A stretch of DNA of 64,000 bases from Brachypterus glaber (GCA_958510825.1 OY294044.1:106430893-106494892); one strand, 5' to 3'; counted from the first letter of the stretch, positions 1 to 11,564 are shown. Numbers and translations: made by a program. The notes: generated by a model from the sequence alone, not told the origin.

Positions 1-96
1 TAATTATGCATAATGATGTCTATCTTTGCCTTAAATTAAGTAGAATTATGCATGATTATGCATGATCATGTCTGAATTTTCACCATGCATAAATTT

Positions 97-158
97 TGAC
101 CCGGTATGATCATACCTGACCATACATGATCATACATGATCATACCGGGTCAAAATTC
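97..158. repeat. Hairpin-forming inverted repeat
   Basis: Inverted arms begin TTTTGACCCGGTATGATCAT and return as the complement ending CCGGGTCAAAA, around a short core of ATGATCATAC repeats. The flanking 1-320 is otherwise AT-rich and rich in ATGCATGATCATG-type words. No gene is visible here. Confidence 0.6.
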
Positions 159-195
159 AAGCATGGTCAAAATCCATGCATGGTCGAATTTTGTA

Positions 196-196
<1 letters not shown>

Positions 197-229
<33 letters not shown>

Positions 230-1143
230 TTTATTTATTTTCAAAGATAATAACATCTCAACTTAAGTAGATAAATCACCAAGATTGAACCACAATCTTC
301 AGGTTCTTCAAATAATAATTCTTATATCGTTCTTCTAATAATGTGAGCCGTTTCCAGTATTACTGTTTTTTGCAAATCTTCTAAATTATGTTCACCAGGA
401 ATTTGTTTTATGTAGTTCAAAGCAGATTTCGAAATATTTCCTAGCGTACCAATAACAACAGGTATTACATGAGTTTTCATTTTCCACATTTTGCCTATTT
501 CTATTTGGAGATCTTTGTATCTTAAGACTTTGTCAGCTTCTTTTTTAATAATGTTAGCGTCTATAGGAACTGCAACATCAATTATTAAACAAATGTTTTT
601 TTCTTTATCTTTAATTATTAAATCAGGTTTACTTGCACGTATAAATTTATCTGTTTGAGTTTGCATATCCCATATTAAAGTAACCCTGTCATTATTTTCT
701 ACAGGATTTGGTTTGTGCTCATACCATTTTTCATTCACATTAATATGAAAATGTTTACAAATATTCCAATGAAGATGTCTGGCAACCTTATTATGTCTTT
801 CCAAATATTCGTTTGGTGCAAGAATAGGACAAGCAGATATAATATGATGAATTGTCTCGTCATTAGATTTACAAATTCGGCATGCTTTATTGTTACCCAT
901 TTTTAAAATTTTTGCTTTATAATAATTTGTTGCAATTGCTTGATCTTGAGCAGCTGTTATTAAAGCTTCAGTTTCTCCTTTAATTGATCCTCTTTTTAGC
1001 CATATACAAGATAAATCAAAAGAAACATAATTTTTAGATAACTCTTTTGCATACTGACCATGAAGTTCTTTTTTATACCATTTTTCTTTTAATTCCGACC
1101 AAATAATTTCCTTTAATTTTTCTTTTACTTTTTTAGCTCTACA

Positions 1144-1145
<2 letters not shown>
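197..1145 (-). mobile_element. 3' fragment of an R4/Dong-type non-LTR retrotransposon
   Basis: The minus strand encodes the C-terminal end of a LINE polyprotein. It is open from about 1140 (CRAKKVKEK..) through the in-frame Met at 900 to a stop at 322. Visible motifs are WLKRGSIKGETEALITAAQD, a zinc-knuckle-like CRICKS..ETIHHI..ACP, and a restriction-like endonuclease signature KPDLIIKD..LIIDVAVP (PD-D/ExK type). This layout (CCHC then RLE) is typical of the R2/R4/Dong group. The minus-strand 3' end runs into a (TAA)n tract at about 197-233. Dong-type elements are known for TAA-rich tails and targets. The RT domain is missing, so this is 5' truncated and non-autonomous. Assignment to R4/Dong rather than another RLE-bearing clade is inference. 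Confidence 0.75.
322..1140 (-). pseudogene. LINE ORF remnant: CCHC plus restriction-like endonuclease domain
   Basis: About 270 uninterrupted codons of the C-terminus of a retrotransposon protein. The Met at 900 is internal to the domain and is not a real start, because coding similarity continues upstream to about 1140. The endonuclease would nick target DNA for target-primed reverse transcription. The catalytic-type residues (KPD...D) look intact, but without RT the fragment cannot act alone. Confidence 0.7.
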
Positions 1146-1198
<53 letters not shown>

Positions 1199-1286
1199 TA
1201 CAACAGTAAGCGGCATAGCCGATGAGACTGTGTCCCTAACATGTTCATGCATGATTTTTTCGTTTGGACTTTTTTTTAGCTCTACA

Positions 1287-1347
<61 letters not shown>

Positions 1348-1435
1348 TACAACAGTAAGCGGCATAGCCGATGAGACTGTGTCCCTAACATGTTCATGCA
1401 TGATTTTTTCGTTTGGACTTTTTTTTAGCTCTACA

Positions 1436-1489
<54 letters not shown>

Positions 1490-1574
1490 AACAGTAAGCG
1501 GCATAGCCGATGAGACTGTGTCCCTAACATGTTCATGCATGATTTTTTCGTTTGGACTTTTTTTTAGCTCTACA

Positions 1575-1634
<60 letters not shown>

Positions 1635-1687
1635 AACAGTAAGCGGCATAGCCGATGAGACTGTGTCCCTAACATGTTCATGCATGA
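1146..1687. repeat. Four-unit minisatellite with internal (TTA)n microsatellites
   Basis: Four units of about 143 bp, each a (TTA)n run of about 50 bp followed by a conserved block: acaacagtaagcggcatagc ... agctctacatg. The first (TTA)n abuts the LINE fragment, and the shared agctctacatg block matches the 5' break of that LINE. The poly-Leu/Ile/Tyr open frames across this array are artefacts of the trinucleotide runs. Confidence 0.9.
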
Positions 1688-1775
1688 TTTTTTTCCCCGG
1701 GTACCTAATTAACACGGATCGGATCGAAATAGCCATTACCGGGGGCATGCAAAAATTAGAATTTTAAAAAACTCT

Positions 1776-2520
1776 TTTTTCAAGTAAATAGACACTTAAA
1801 ACTATTGTTCACCAAGCGGAATGTCATGTCCAGTAGTCGGCGAATTTCCAGTACTCGCATAGGCGCCGCGTTGACTCTAGCTTTAAGGCGAGGTTTTAAA
1901 TATTTACATTTTAATTCCTTTTTTTAATGATTCCATTTAAACGAGTAAGGTGGGAAAAAAAGTTATGGATAAATAAAAATTAAAAACTTTATTCTTAAAA
2001 GATAAAAATCGAATGTCGTTTTTTTCTTTGAAAAACACTGATTTATATACATATGTATAGTTAATATGTATAGTCAATGTCGTTGTGTGTAACAAATTAG
2101 TCGTCAAATGTTTCGATTTAGTGACCTTTATAAAATTTTCTCTAATAATTCGGCAAAATTATTCCGTAAGCCTATGTTTCTGTGTTTATTTTCAACGTTA
2201 ATGAGTCATAACTGAGTTTACGCCGACTACTGGTCATGTCGACTCTGTTAATACTCAGTGTCATAGTCCATGACTCATGGAGAAGGACTTTTTTTTGAAA
2301 ATTGTTTCTCTTTGCAAAAAACGAATAGTTAATCAAAAATATATTTTTTTTAATTAATTATTCGTTTTTTTGAAAAGGGAAAAAATTTTCAAAAAAAAAA
2401 AAAATAAGTCTTTCTCTATGAGTCATGGAGCATGACCAAGTGACTCACTGAGTATTAACAGCGTCGACATGACATTCCGCTTGGTGAACAACAGTTTAAA
2501 GTGTCTATTTACTTGAAAAA
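1776..2520. repeat. Nested foldback block
   Basis: The outer arms are 1776-1830 (caagtaaatagacac...ccaagcggaatgtcatgtc) and its complement at 2466-2520. A second inner pair is 1826-1848 with 2220-2240 (cgccgactactggtcatgtc). A third hairpin, 2230-2475, folds about an A/T-rich centre near 2350. Together they could form a three-armed cruciform. Confidence 0.7.
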
Positions 2521-2521
2521 C

Positions 2522-3508
2522 AGTTATTTATGGTACTAGTGGGTAAAGTATTGCCCATGAGAAAATTAACCTGCGAAGCGTCAGCCAAGCAAGTTAATTT
2601 TCGAGAGGGCCATATCGGTTTACCCATGAGTGCCATACAAGGTTTTATTCAATAAATAGCTTAGAAATTCATATTTTTATTAAAAATTTTAATGACATTT
2701 ACAAGAAAATAATTTGACAAGTGACAGTTGAGTGGGTAAAATAAATAATTATCCACTCAATAAAGTAAAAGCCACGCGGGGGTTATTATTGAGTTTATCT
2801 ATTTAAAATAAAGCTGGTAATTGTCTTATTATCTGTATGTATTGGATAATAGTTATTTATGGTACTAGTGGGTAAAGTATTGCCCATGAGAAAATTAACC
2901 TGCGAGGCGTCAGCCAAGCAGGTTAATTTTCGAGAGGGCTATATCGGTTTACCCATGAGTGCCATACAAGGTTTTATTCAATAAATAGCTTAGAAATTCA
3001 TATTTTTATTAAAAATTTTAATGACATTTACAAGAAAATAATTTGACAAGTGACAGTTGAGTGGGTAAAATAAATAATTATCCACTCAATAAAGTAAAAG
3101 CCACGCGGGGGTTATTATTGAGTTTATCTATTTAAAATAAAGCTGGTAATTGTCTTATTATCTGTATGTATTGGATAATAGTTATTTATGGTACTAGTGG
3201 GTAAAGTATTGCCCATGAGAAAATTAACCTGCGAGGCGTCAGCCAAGCAGGTTAATTTTCGAGAGGGCTATATCGGTTTACCCATGAGTGCCATACAAGG
3301 TTTTATTCAATAAATAGCTTAGAAATTCATATTTTTATTAAAAATTTTAATGACATTTACAAGAAAATAATTTGACAAGTGACAGTTGAGTGGGTAAAAT
3401 AAATAATTATCCACCCAATAAAGTAAAAGCCACGCGGGGGTTATTATTGAGTTTATCTATTTAAAATAAAGCTGGTAATTGTCTTATTATCTGTATGTAT
3501 TGGATAAA
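2522..3508. repeat. Three tandem copies of a 329-bp repeat
   Basis: Units start at 2522, 2851 and 3180 with agttatttatggtactagtg. The period is exactly 329 bp and the copies are nearly identical (a few substitutions, e.g. gcgaagcg/gcgaggcg and ccactc/ccaccc). Each unit contains a short stem, gaaaattaacctgc/gcaggttaattttc. Confidence 0.95.
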
Positions 3509-3565
3509 GATTTTTTTTTTAATTCTAATTTTTGCATAGCCCCCGATCCGACCCGTGTTAATTAA

Positions 3566-4479
3566 TAATAAGTAATTATGGATTCAGGTTCCCAAACCAC
3601 ATTCCAAAAATATTTTTAAAAAATAATGCAAAAATGCCGAATAATACCACACTTGAAAGTTGTCTTGCTGCATTTGTAAGTCATATATTTAAAGGTCTGA
3701 TTTAGATTTAATTATATAACCAATATTACTATTATTATGAAATGTGGCGTTTTGCTTCATTATAAATTAAAATACTGTAACATTAATTAATAAATTCATA
3801 AATATGAATAAATTTAAAATTTAAGTGAATTCCTGAAATATTGACCTAGAAGCCACAATTTAGTGTTTAAAGCGGCCCGCACACGGTCAATAGGGGCACC
3901 TGCCTTTACCGCGCAGAAAATACCGCACTGGTCAGTACCGCGCCGGTCATTACCGCCCGTGTCATTTACCGCGTCATCTAATGCGCGGTATTACGGCGCC
4001 GACAAATTCTGCGCGTCATTTATATTTAAAAATCAAAGTTTTTTTATTTATTTTGTTTTATTGTTCCAAGACTTCACAAAACTGTTCGTTTTGGCGGACT
4101 TTCTAAAACATCTTCGTATTGATTTCATAAAAATAATAGTTTTCTTCGCTCATTTTTCCTCGAGTTTTCCCTCATCATGCGACCTATCGGGTAGGATGAA
4201 GTTTATTTAAATTATAATATATAATAATTGTTCATAACATATTAGTATATTACGCACCGAGTACGTGAACCTAGTTTTTAGTGCATGAGGCTGCGACTGC
4301 GCTGCACCTCGTAAAAAAGCACTCGATGTGCACTGAAATGGTTTGCGTCGAGGTGCGTATACTATTTTTCCTACGACTTAACATCTAAACATCCCAAACC
4401 GCAAAAAATTATCTTAAAATTAGTTTATCAGTTTGAGGTTATTTGTTCGACGTTTAATATTTTTCTGACAGCATATATA
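3566..4479. other. Intergenic stretch with GC-rich islet and palindromic repeat
   Basis: No supported gene. At 3870-4020 there is an unusual GC-rich patch with repeated taccgcgc / ggtca words. 4238-4372 holds a foldback (gcaccgagtacgtgaac ... gtcgaggtgcgta). An open frame at 3863-4210 crosses this and has no recognisable domain. Confidence 0.4.
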
Positions 4480-5190
4480 CAGTGCGGTCCAAAAGTCACC
4501 CCCCCCCCTTTAACTTTTGAACGAGTTGAGATATCGACTTCAAATTTAGAACTCTTAAATAAGAGAACTTAAACTATCTTTTAGAATATATTTGATATTT
4601 TCAGCTCTTAAAATGTGGGCAGGGGGGCATGGGGGGACATTTTTTTAAATGGAAAGGGGGGTCGTGTGATACATTATTTTAAAGCTTATAAAATTCTCTA
4701 TTTAAACTAATATTTTTAATTTTTTTAAAAATGTTTTTAAGGTTTTGATTTTTCAATTTTTTGTGCTAAAACATTCGATTTTTTAAGGTTTTTTTTTTAA
4801 ATTTTTATTTATGTCAACTAAAATTAGTTTAAAAGTATAACTAACATTTTTTTATGATGAAATTAGGCATTTTTAAAAAATTATTTGTTTTTTTTTAGAG
4901 GAATTTTGACATTAATACCCATGTTCAACCCCATTTTAAACCCAATTTTTTTTTTTTAATTTTAAAATATGGAGTTAAATGGAGAATTGTATAAGCTTAA
5001 AAATGATGTATTACACGACCCCCCTTTCCATTAAAAAAAAGGTGCCCCCATGCCCACATTTTAAGAGCTGAAAGTATTAAATATATGCTAAAAGATAGTT
5101 TAAGTTGTCTTATTTAAAAGTTCCAAATTTGAAGTCGATATCTCAATTGGTTCAAAAGTTAAGAGGGGGGGTGACTTTTGGACCGCTCTG
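4480..5190. mobile_element. Tc1/mariner-type MITE with long TIRs
   Basis: A 711-bp element flanked by TA dinucleotides (4478-4479, 5191-5192). The termini start CAGTGCGGTCCAAAAGTCAC and return inverted at 5160-5190. The inverted repeats extend inward for some 230 bp, including the ggggggtcgtgtgatacat block. No transposase. CAGTG..CCAAAAGT termini with a TA duplication fit the Tc1/mariner superfamily. Confidence 0.85.
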
Positions 5191-5192
5191 TA

Positions 5193-6107
5193 TAAAATAA
5201 GCTGATTGTCACTTTCCAACCGTCATAGGCAACGGGTGGGAAATAGGCACTAACTGCTTAGGTCGTATGAAATAGTATAATAATTACTATTAATTAATTG
5301 TATTATGAAACACGAGCCGATAGGCGAGTGGCTTATTAACCCGAATGATTAATAGGTATTATACGCGAGTAGAATACTATACTTTATCCACGGCCGTTAT
5401 AAATTTTAAACGGTTTATTTTTAAAGACCACTTGCCGACGCGGTATTGAATGCGCGCTAAAAGCTCCCACCCGTCAGTAGTATTGTCAATGCATAAAAAT
5501 ATTAACAATATTATTGAACGTGTGCGAACGCGAAAAAATTGTAAAGAAAGTGAAATAAAAAACTTTTCCAAAGAAAAAATATTTAGCAAAAATTTAAATG
5601 TATAAAAACCATATCATAATACACTGAAAAAGATGACGTTCTTGGCTCAAACTAGTCAACACTCTTGGCAGTTATTCTTTTCGCTTAAAAGATGTGTATC
5701 TTCAAACAAAAGTATTTATCTTGTCCCAAGAAAAGTGTCGCTTTTGAAATATTTTTAAAATTCTCTTGGACCTGCCGTATTTCAGGCAAAAACTATTTAT
5801 CTTGTTTTGAGATTGTTAAAAATTAAATAATTTTAAATACTTTGGCCCAAGAAATTTTCTTTTTAAAAGACCACTTGCATTTCAGACAAGATCAAAGAAT
5901 TTTAAGTTAAAGAATCAGAAAGATCTTGGCAATGAATTATATTTTCATGTTAAGAGAAGGTGCTTCTGGACGTATTCAAGAGTGCTAAGCATTTGGCCTA
6001 ATTTTATATGCCATTACTCTGTTGAAAATGACGGTCTGGGCGGGTATTAATCGTGCACAAACCCGTCATTTTCAATAGAGGACCGCAAAGGATCCTTTTT
6101 TTCAGTG
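5193..6107. other. Intergenic; short-TIR repeat
   Basis: No gene recognised. 5270-5410 is related to the palindromic gagccgataggcgag / ccacggccgt repeats seen again near 34.3 and 48.7 kb. 5622-6108 is bounded by tacactgaaaaa and its inverted tttttttcagtgta, a possible short-TIR MITE. Confidence 0.4.
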
Positions 6108-6313
6108 TACGAGGGGTAAACCGCTGACACCTGAATTCCTTTTAGGAGGAAATCTTCAAAGATTACCTCCAACGATTACCTCGGGTTTCTAAGATTTCCT
6201 CCGAAAAGGAGGAAATCTTTAAAGATCTTTCAGATTACCTCTTAACCTTCAAAGATTTCCTATTACCTCCAATTTGTACACCTGAATTCCTCTGCGGTTT
6301 ACCCCTCGACATA
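6108..6313. mobile_element. Small TIR element with tttcctcc modules
   Basis: Ends cgaggggtaaaccgctgaca and the inverted tgcggtttacccctcg define an element of about 206 bp. It is filled with repeated gattacctcc / agatttcctcc modules. Related module-rich sequences lie at about 14700-14875 and 26350-26465. Confidence 0.7.
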
Positions 6314-7230
6314 TTTTTTTTTTGTTTTTCTATTTTAATTTAGATATAATTGGACTTTTTACACCTATGCTGTAAGAATTTCAAATTTGAAAATTTGTCA
6401 GATGGTTCCTTTTTGCAAAAATCCATCCAATTAAAATCGTTTATGAAGATTCCTCATTAAAGAGTCTGACCTATATTATCCACAAATTAATGTTGTTATT
6501 TTGTAACCAAATTTACTCGTCTTAAGTTAATAAATTTCTTACAAAAGTCAAAAGTTTAACCGGTTTGCCCAAAAATCAGATCAATAAAAGGTCAAATAGC
6601 CCACATTTATACGTTCTACAATAAATTTGCCTAAATGGCAAAATAATATTACAAAATTTTAATTAAAAGGTTATTAAAACACTCGTTAAAACATTAGTTT
6701 ATGCTGAAGCATCTTACCACATAAATTACACTATCCAACATCATGATCGACTCATCACTGATATCCTGTCAGTCCCAAAAATGGTTTGAGGCAGCTCTTT
6801 ATTCCACCCATTTCCAAATTAATTTACCTAAAAAATTTGCACAACCCTACAAAAAATTTCACTTTCAAACGGATAAAAAATTAGTTATTTATATACCAAG
6901 GGACTAAACTGGCTGTTGTAGTCCCGCTGAATTAGTGTTTCCTGAGCGAGCGTAGGAAGCGAGGGAAACAGAAATGCAAGGGACTAAAACAGCCAAGTTT
7001 AGTCCTGAGGTATATAGACTATTTATTGCAGGACCAAACATAATTTAGGTAGGTAGATAAAATTAAAATTAAAAACCACGCGTCTAAAATCGGTTGTTTT
7101 ATTTTCTTAATTTAATCAAGATGCCTGTAAATTGCGAAAAGTCAGTTTCATGGCTATCGCGATTTCAATTGTTTTTTAATATGGTTGACACAAACGTCAA
7201 AAAAATGGACGAAGATGATAAATTTTAACT
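6314..7230. other. AT-rich intergenic with small foldback
   Basis: No gene. A foldback at about 6893-7018 has arms accaagggactaaactggct and agccaagtttagtcctgaggt. Similar arm sequence recurs near 8090 (ggcaagtttagtccc). Confidence 0.4.
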
Positions 7231-7386
7231 TAAACTCCGCGCATTATCTATCTGAGTTGATGGTCATTTGTTTCTTGTTATTTGGTTGGCAGAATATATT
7301 TAGTTCCTTAAACTCCGCGCATTATCTATCTGAGTTGATGGTCATTTGTTTCTTGATATTTGGTTGGCAGAATATATTTAGTTCCT
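7231..7386. repeat. 78-bp tandem duplication
   Basis: Two copies (7231-7308, 7309-7386) differ by about one base. Because 78 is divisible by 3, an open frame across them repeats a 26-residue block. No domain or coding support is seen, and a partial inverted copy (ctcagatagataatgcgc) sits near 7873. Confidence 0.85.
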
Positions 7387-8990
7387 TATGTAACGTTTTC
7401 ATCTTGTTTAAAATTTATTGTCAATCAAGACATTATTTTGACATTTATAAAAAAATCCAAATAATTTGCTTTAGCAAGAAGAAATAACAAGAAAAGTGCA
7501 TAAAAAGAAAACTAAAGCATCAATCTATAAACATTTTGTTTAAATGAAGTAATATAATGCAGTGCTCTATAAATTTTTGAAGTAAACACTATAACACAGA
7601 ATTTTTTGGTTAAAATAATACTGGTCCGTAATTTTATTCAGGTAATGATAAATTTAAGTTTATAATAGCACTTTATGAATAAAAACTTACTTTTATTATA
7701 ATTTTGAACAAAGTTTTACGTTTTAAACAGATTTTGTTATTATTTGTAAGACGTAAAATGACAGTCAATTTAACCTAAATGTTAAAAATTGTCAAAAGCA
7801 CAATGGGCTACAAAAATATTACTAAAAGTAATTTTTAAACCACTAATCATAGCTTCCTTGATCCAATTTGTTACTCAGATAGATAATGCGCCGAGTATAT
7901 GTATAAATTGTTATAACAATGTTATTTTTAAAGGTTTTCTTTGTTAAAATCAAATAAATTGGTTTGAATCGCTAATTTATTACAAAACACCACCAAACCT
8001 AATTTTTGAACCAGCAAAGCACATAGTAAGTATAATATTTTAATATTATCAAGGTTGCCGTGATTTTTATTCCCTAGGGAGAAAAACGGCAAGTTTAGTC
8101 CCGAAAATGAAAGCGTAAAATTAGGTTTTAGTCTTAGTCGTGCAAAAAAAAATATTTTTAACCCGTTTGAATTAGTTGCTGCTACGCAGGGATTTCAGAG
8201 TGCGAGGCTATAATAGTCTTCTCTACCGTGGTTTATACATTATTTTCTTCACTACTAGCGCATTTATTCTTATTATTTAACATTTTTATATTAATAGTAA
8301 ACTAAACTGTTTGCTGGATCTTAATTAACACCGTGCAAAAACAGGTAGCCTTTGAAATCGCCATTTCTGAAAACAAATCAAGAAATTAATTTATTCACTG
8401 AAAGTTGACAGTTCTAGTGGGTGGCATTTTGATAATTAATGTTATTTAATAATTTAATTAATTAATGTTATTTAATAATTTTATCAAATCAAAAAATAAA
8501 AATTATAATGCAAAAATTGAAGGTTATGTCAGATTGTTGTGACATATATCAGTTTTAAATATTTAACAAGAGATGGAGCAGTTTTAATTTTTTGAACTAA
8601 ATTGATAAAAAACTGGTCAACTATTAAGAAAAGCTAATAAACTTTATGTAATTTGTACCCAAAACTTTAAATTGCATTAAATTGTTCAATATTTCACGGT
8701 AAAATATATATATTTTTGCTAATTTAGCTACAGTTTTCTTTACTTTTATAAACAAGAGATGGCACTACATGTGCTCATTCTAACACTTGATACGGAATAT
8801 TCATACCGTATCTAGAGCTAGAATGGATTCATTCTGTGTTTGAAAAGTGTGTGTATTTGCTTACATTCTAAAGCAGTCGTAGAAAAAATTGAAATCACAG
8901 TCTGAAAACATGATTAATAATGGTATATTCTCAAGCTAGTAGTAAAAAAAGGTTTTTAAATATTTTTTGTTGAATATCGAGATAAATATA
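7387..8990. other. AT-rich repeat-derived DNA; dispersed repeat at 8440-8885
   Basis: No gene seen. About 8440-8885 is duplicated in direct orientation at about 34480-34920, with shared words such as gcaaaaattgaaggttatgt and gcactacatgtgctcattct. This marks a dispersed repeat family of about 440 bp. Confidence 0.6.
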
Positions 8991-8994
8991 GTGT

Positions 8995-9720
8995 CATCAT
9001 CATCATCATCATCAGAAGCGGTGTGGTTATTACCAAGTAATAGCCACGGCACTCAGACCTGAGATCCATTGTGCATGCCGCAGTCATCATTTGATTAGGA
9101 TGATATTCCATGGGGGCAGGCATCTAAAAAGGCGATGATCTGCCCCAATGAAAGTTCGACTAAATCGCTAGGTTGCACTGATGGCGAACCTAAAAATCGC
9201 AGTCTTTTTTGTGAGAAAAAAGGACATTGTCCCAAAATGTGGGATGCAGTTTCTTTGTCATAGTCGCAGAAACTACAGCGTTCGCTTTGGATAATTTTCA
9301 TTTTATAAAGAAGATTGTTGAAAGTACCATGACCAGTTAGAAAACTGGTAATAGTTTTTCCTTATTTAGTTGAATAAGTGTTTTTGTATTGGAAAATGAG
9401 GGCTCTTTGATGAGCAATTTTGCTTGAACCTGTTGGGAAGCCCAGTGCTGGATAAAACTTCGATTAAGCCAGGTTTTTATATCCCTTTTAATGACGCAGT
9501 TCGACAAACCAAGCAAGGGCTCAGGTCCAATAAATGGACTGGCTGAACCCTCCCTAGCAAGCTGGTCGGCTGATTCATTACCGGGGATATCGCCGTGGCC
9601 GGGTACCCAGATTAGTCTAAGATAGTTGTTAGTTGCAAGTCTGTTTAGGACTTGTTTACAGTAGGCCACAGATCTCGATGTTATCCTGCAAGATGATAAG
9701 GCAAGGAGAGCAGCCTTACT
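8995..9720 (-). mobile_element. 5'-truncated LINE with RNase H domain and (TGA)n tail
   Basis: On the minus strand this is the 3' end of a non-LTR element. It has an RNase H segment (LIWVPGHGDIPGNESADQLA), then a zinc-knuckle-like tail (CSFCDYDKETASHILGQC), then a 3' end closing in (TGA)n at 8997-9015. LINEs with an RNase H domain belong to the I/R1/LOA/Outcast group. The RT and 5' part are absent. A second, shorter copy of the 3' end is at 50701-50905. Confidence 0.8.
9095..9669 (-). pseudogene. LINE RNase H / C-terminal domain, frameshifted
   Basis: Two overlapping-homology frames make up the remnant. 9669-9337 encodes the RNase H part with the conserved GHxxIPGNE(S)ADxLA core. 9301-9095, whose frame continues upstream to about 9355 (TGHGTFNNLLYK), encodes the downstream cysteine motif and tail. 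The family normally has these in one frame, so a single frameshift near 9355-9365 separates them. RNase H would degrade the RNA of the RNA:DNA hybrid. Confidence 0.7.
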
Positions 9721-9874
9721 AAATATTAATTTATTTATTTAGGCCTTTAGGATACAGACGGGTGCATAACCCAAAAATAGCATCCCGGTATTACATGTGT
9801 TTAATATAATAAAATATAATATATAACTAATAATATCAATTATTAATACCCAAAATTATAATACAAAAAAAAAC

Positions 9875-10600
9875 CTAATCTAAAAATAATGTCTTGAGAT
9901 TTTTCTTAAATGTTGTTAGACTAATAGAAAACATATCAAGACTTTCATTGGAACAGTATAAGTTTGCAAAATTAACCATTCTAACCAAAGGTGAGTTTTG
10001 CGAATAGTTTGTACGACGATAGGGAACGACAAATAGATTGTGATTCCTAAGCGTTCGAACCGGTACGTTAAAGTTAATTTGGGAGAGAATTGAAGGTGAA
10101 CTAGAAATATTATTTAATATCTTAAACAACACCAATATATCGGATAAAGTTCTTCTTTTTTCTAACTCTAGAATTTCAAAGTGAGAACGAGCTGCAGTAT
10201 AATCGTTACTTGCGATAGGATATCGTGTTTTATAACATAAAAATTTTATGAATTTATTTTGTATCTTTTCTAATCTATCAGTATTATTTTTGTATCTCGG
10301 ATTCCAGATAACTGATGCAAATTGTAATTTACTAAAAACGAAAGAATAGTACAATATAATCAATGCTTTGGCATTTTGAAAGTGCGCACATTGTCTCTTT
10401 ATAAATCCTAGAGTTTTATTACACTCATTGACCAATTTGTCAACATGTAGGTTAAACATGAGCTTAGAGTCGAAAAGGACTCCCAAATCTTTTATATGAG
10501 ACACTCTATTCAAATAGTTGTTACCCAGTTTATATTGATAGATGATGGATGAGCCACGCGAAAACGATATTACAGAACATTTGTCGATATTCAAAAACAA
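9875..10600 (-). pseudogene. LINE RT C-terminal region
   Basis: Follows the RT core after a frameshift. It starts at the NIDKCSVISFSRG motif and continues through LGVLFDSKLMFNLHVD and FASVIWNPRYKNNTDRLEKI to the stop at 9875. This is typical of the thumb and connection region of Jockey/CR1-type RT proteins. It has no separate function. Confidence 0.8.
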
Positions 10601-10619
10601 CTGATTTTTATTGCAATAC

Positions 10620-11564
10620 TCAAGTACTATCTATATTTGCTTGAAGCGATTCACAATCTAGTAGAGAAGTAATTCTGATAAAAATCTTTAAATCATCCGC
10701 ATAGAGTAGAAATTTACAATAATTAAAACAGTGTTTTATGGTGTTGATATAAATGATAAAAAGTAGTGGGCCGAGATGAGAACCTTGGGGAACCCCTGAG
10801 GATGGATAAAACTTATTAGAGCAAAATCCCAAGAGTGATACGAACTGGGATCGGTTACAAATATAAGACTCAAACCATCTCAAGAGATCCCCACATATAC
10901 CCATCTCAGCCAGTCTGTTCATCAAAATTTCGTGACATATTTTGTCGAAAGCCTTGCTAAAGTCGGTGTATATAACGTCCACCTGGCCCAACAAGTCAAA
11001 GGTATCATATATAAACTGGGAAAATTCGATAAGATTTAACTCTAAGCTGCGTTTCTTAAGAAAACCGTATTGCTCCGGCAAAATCTCGTTTATGACAAAA
11101 TTGAATAGGTATGGATAAATTAGTTTTTCAAAAAGTTTGGAGAACGTACAGAGTTTGCTAATGGGTCTATAATTTTTAACATTGGTTTTTTGACCATTCT
11201 TATGAATAGGGACAATAGCTGAGACCTTCCATACTTCTGGAAAGACGCCCAAAGTGAGTGATTGATTGTATAATACCGTTAAAGGAATGCACAAAGAAAT
11301 AGAACACTTTTTAGCAAATATGGCCGGTATACCATCTGGGCCAGCGCCTTTTTTTCCGTCCAAGTTTTCCAAAGCGGTTCTTACTTCATCTTCTGTTAGC
11401 GATATTTTACCGAGGGAATTATTATTCGTATTTTTAGTTTTCTGTTTACGCTTGTTTTTATTTGATTTGGGTACATAAACGCTTTGGAAAAAATCTGAAA
11501 AAAGATTACATATACCTGGGCCATCATTTGCAGTACTATTCTCATAGTGCATTTCTTTGGGCAC
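10620..11564 (-). pseudogene. LINE reverse transcriptase core
   Basis: Contains RT motifs in order: ALENLDGKKGAGPDGIPA, VSAIVPIHKNG, NYRPIS, EQYGFLKKRS, YTDFSKAFDKI, SGVPQGSHLGPLLFIIYIN, and the catalytic box LLYADDLKIF. It ends at 10620, and RT thumb-domain coding resumes in another frame at 10600. The reading frame is therefore broken near 10600-10625. Confidence 0.85.

Larger units (their letters stand above)
1706..3565. mobile_element. TIR-bounded non-autonomous element enclosing a foldback and three 329-bp tandem repeats
   Basis: The left terminus begins taattaacacggatcggatc and runs to ...gcaaaaattagaatttt at 1764. The right terminus (3521-3565) is its inverted counterpart, ending ...gacccgtgttaatta. 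Left and right differ by an internal gap of about 12-16 bp. Inside lie a foldback block (1776-2520) and three tandem repeats (2522-3508). No coding capacity was found, and no target-site duplication is obvious. The superfamily is unassigned. Confidence 0.65.

Noticed and set aside
1143..1767. Several open frames of poly-Leu, poly-Ile and poly-Tyr
   Set aside because: They are translations of (TTA)n/(ATT)n runs in a minisatellite and have no coding support.
3863..4210. 115-codon open frame over a GC-rich patch
   Set aside because: No domain. The patch is a short repeat-rich islet and the C-terminal part is generic AT-rich translation.
7185..7487. 100-codon frame with a duplicated 26-residue hydrophobic block
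   Set aside because: Explained by a DNA-level 78-bp duplication; no splice signals, homology or conservation evidence.
8997..9015. CRISPR-like or regulatory short repeat (tcatcatcatc)
   Set aside because: It is the (TGA)n 3' tail of a LINE on the minus strand, repeated at the 50701 copy.
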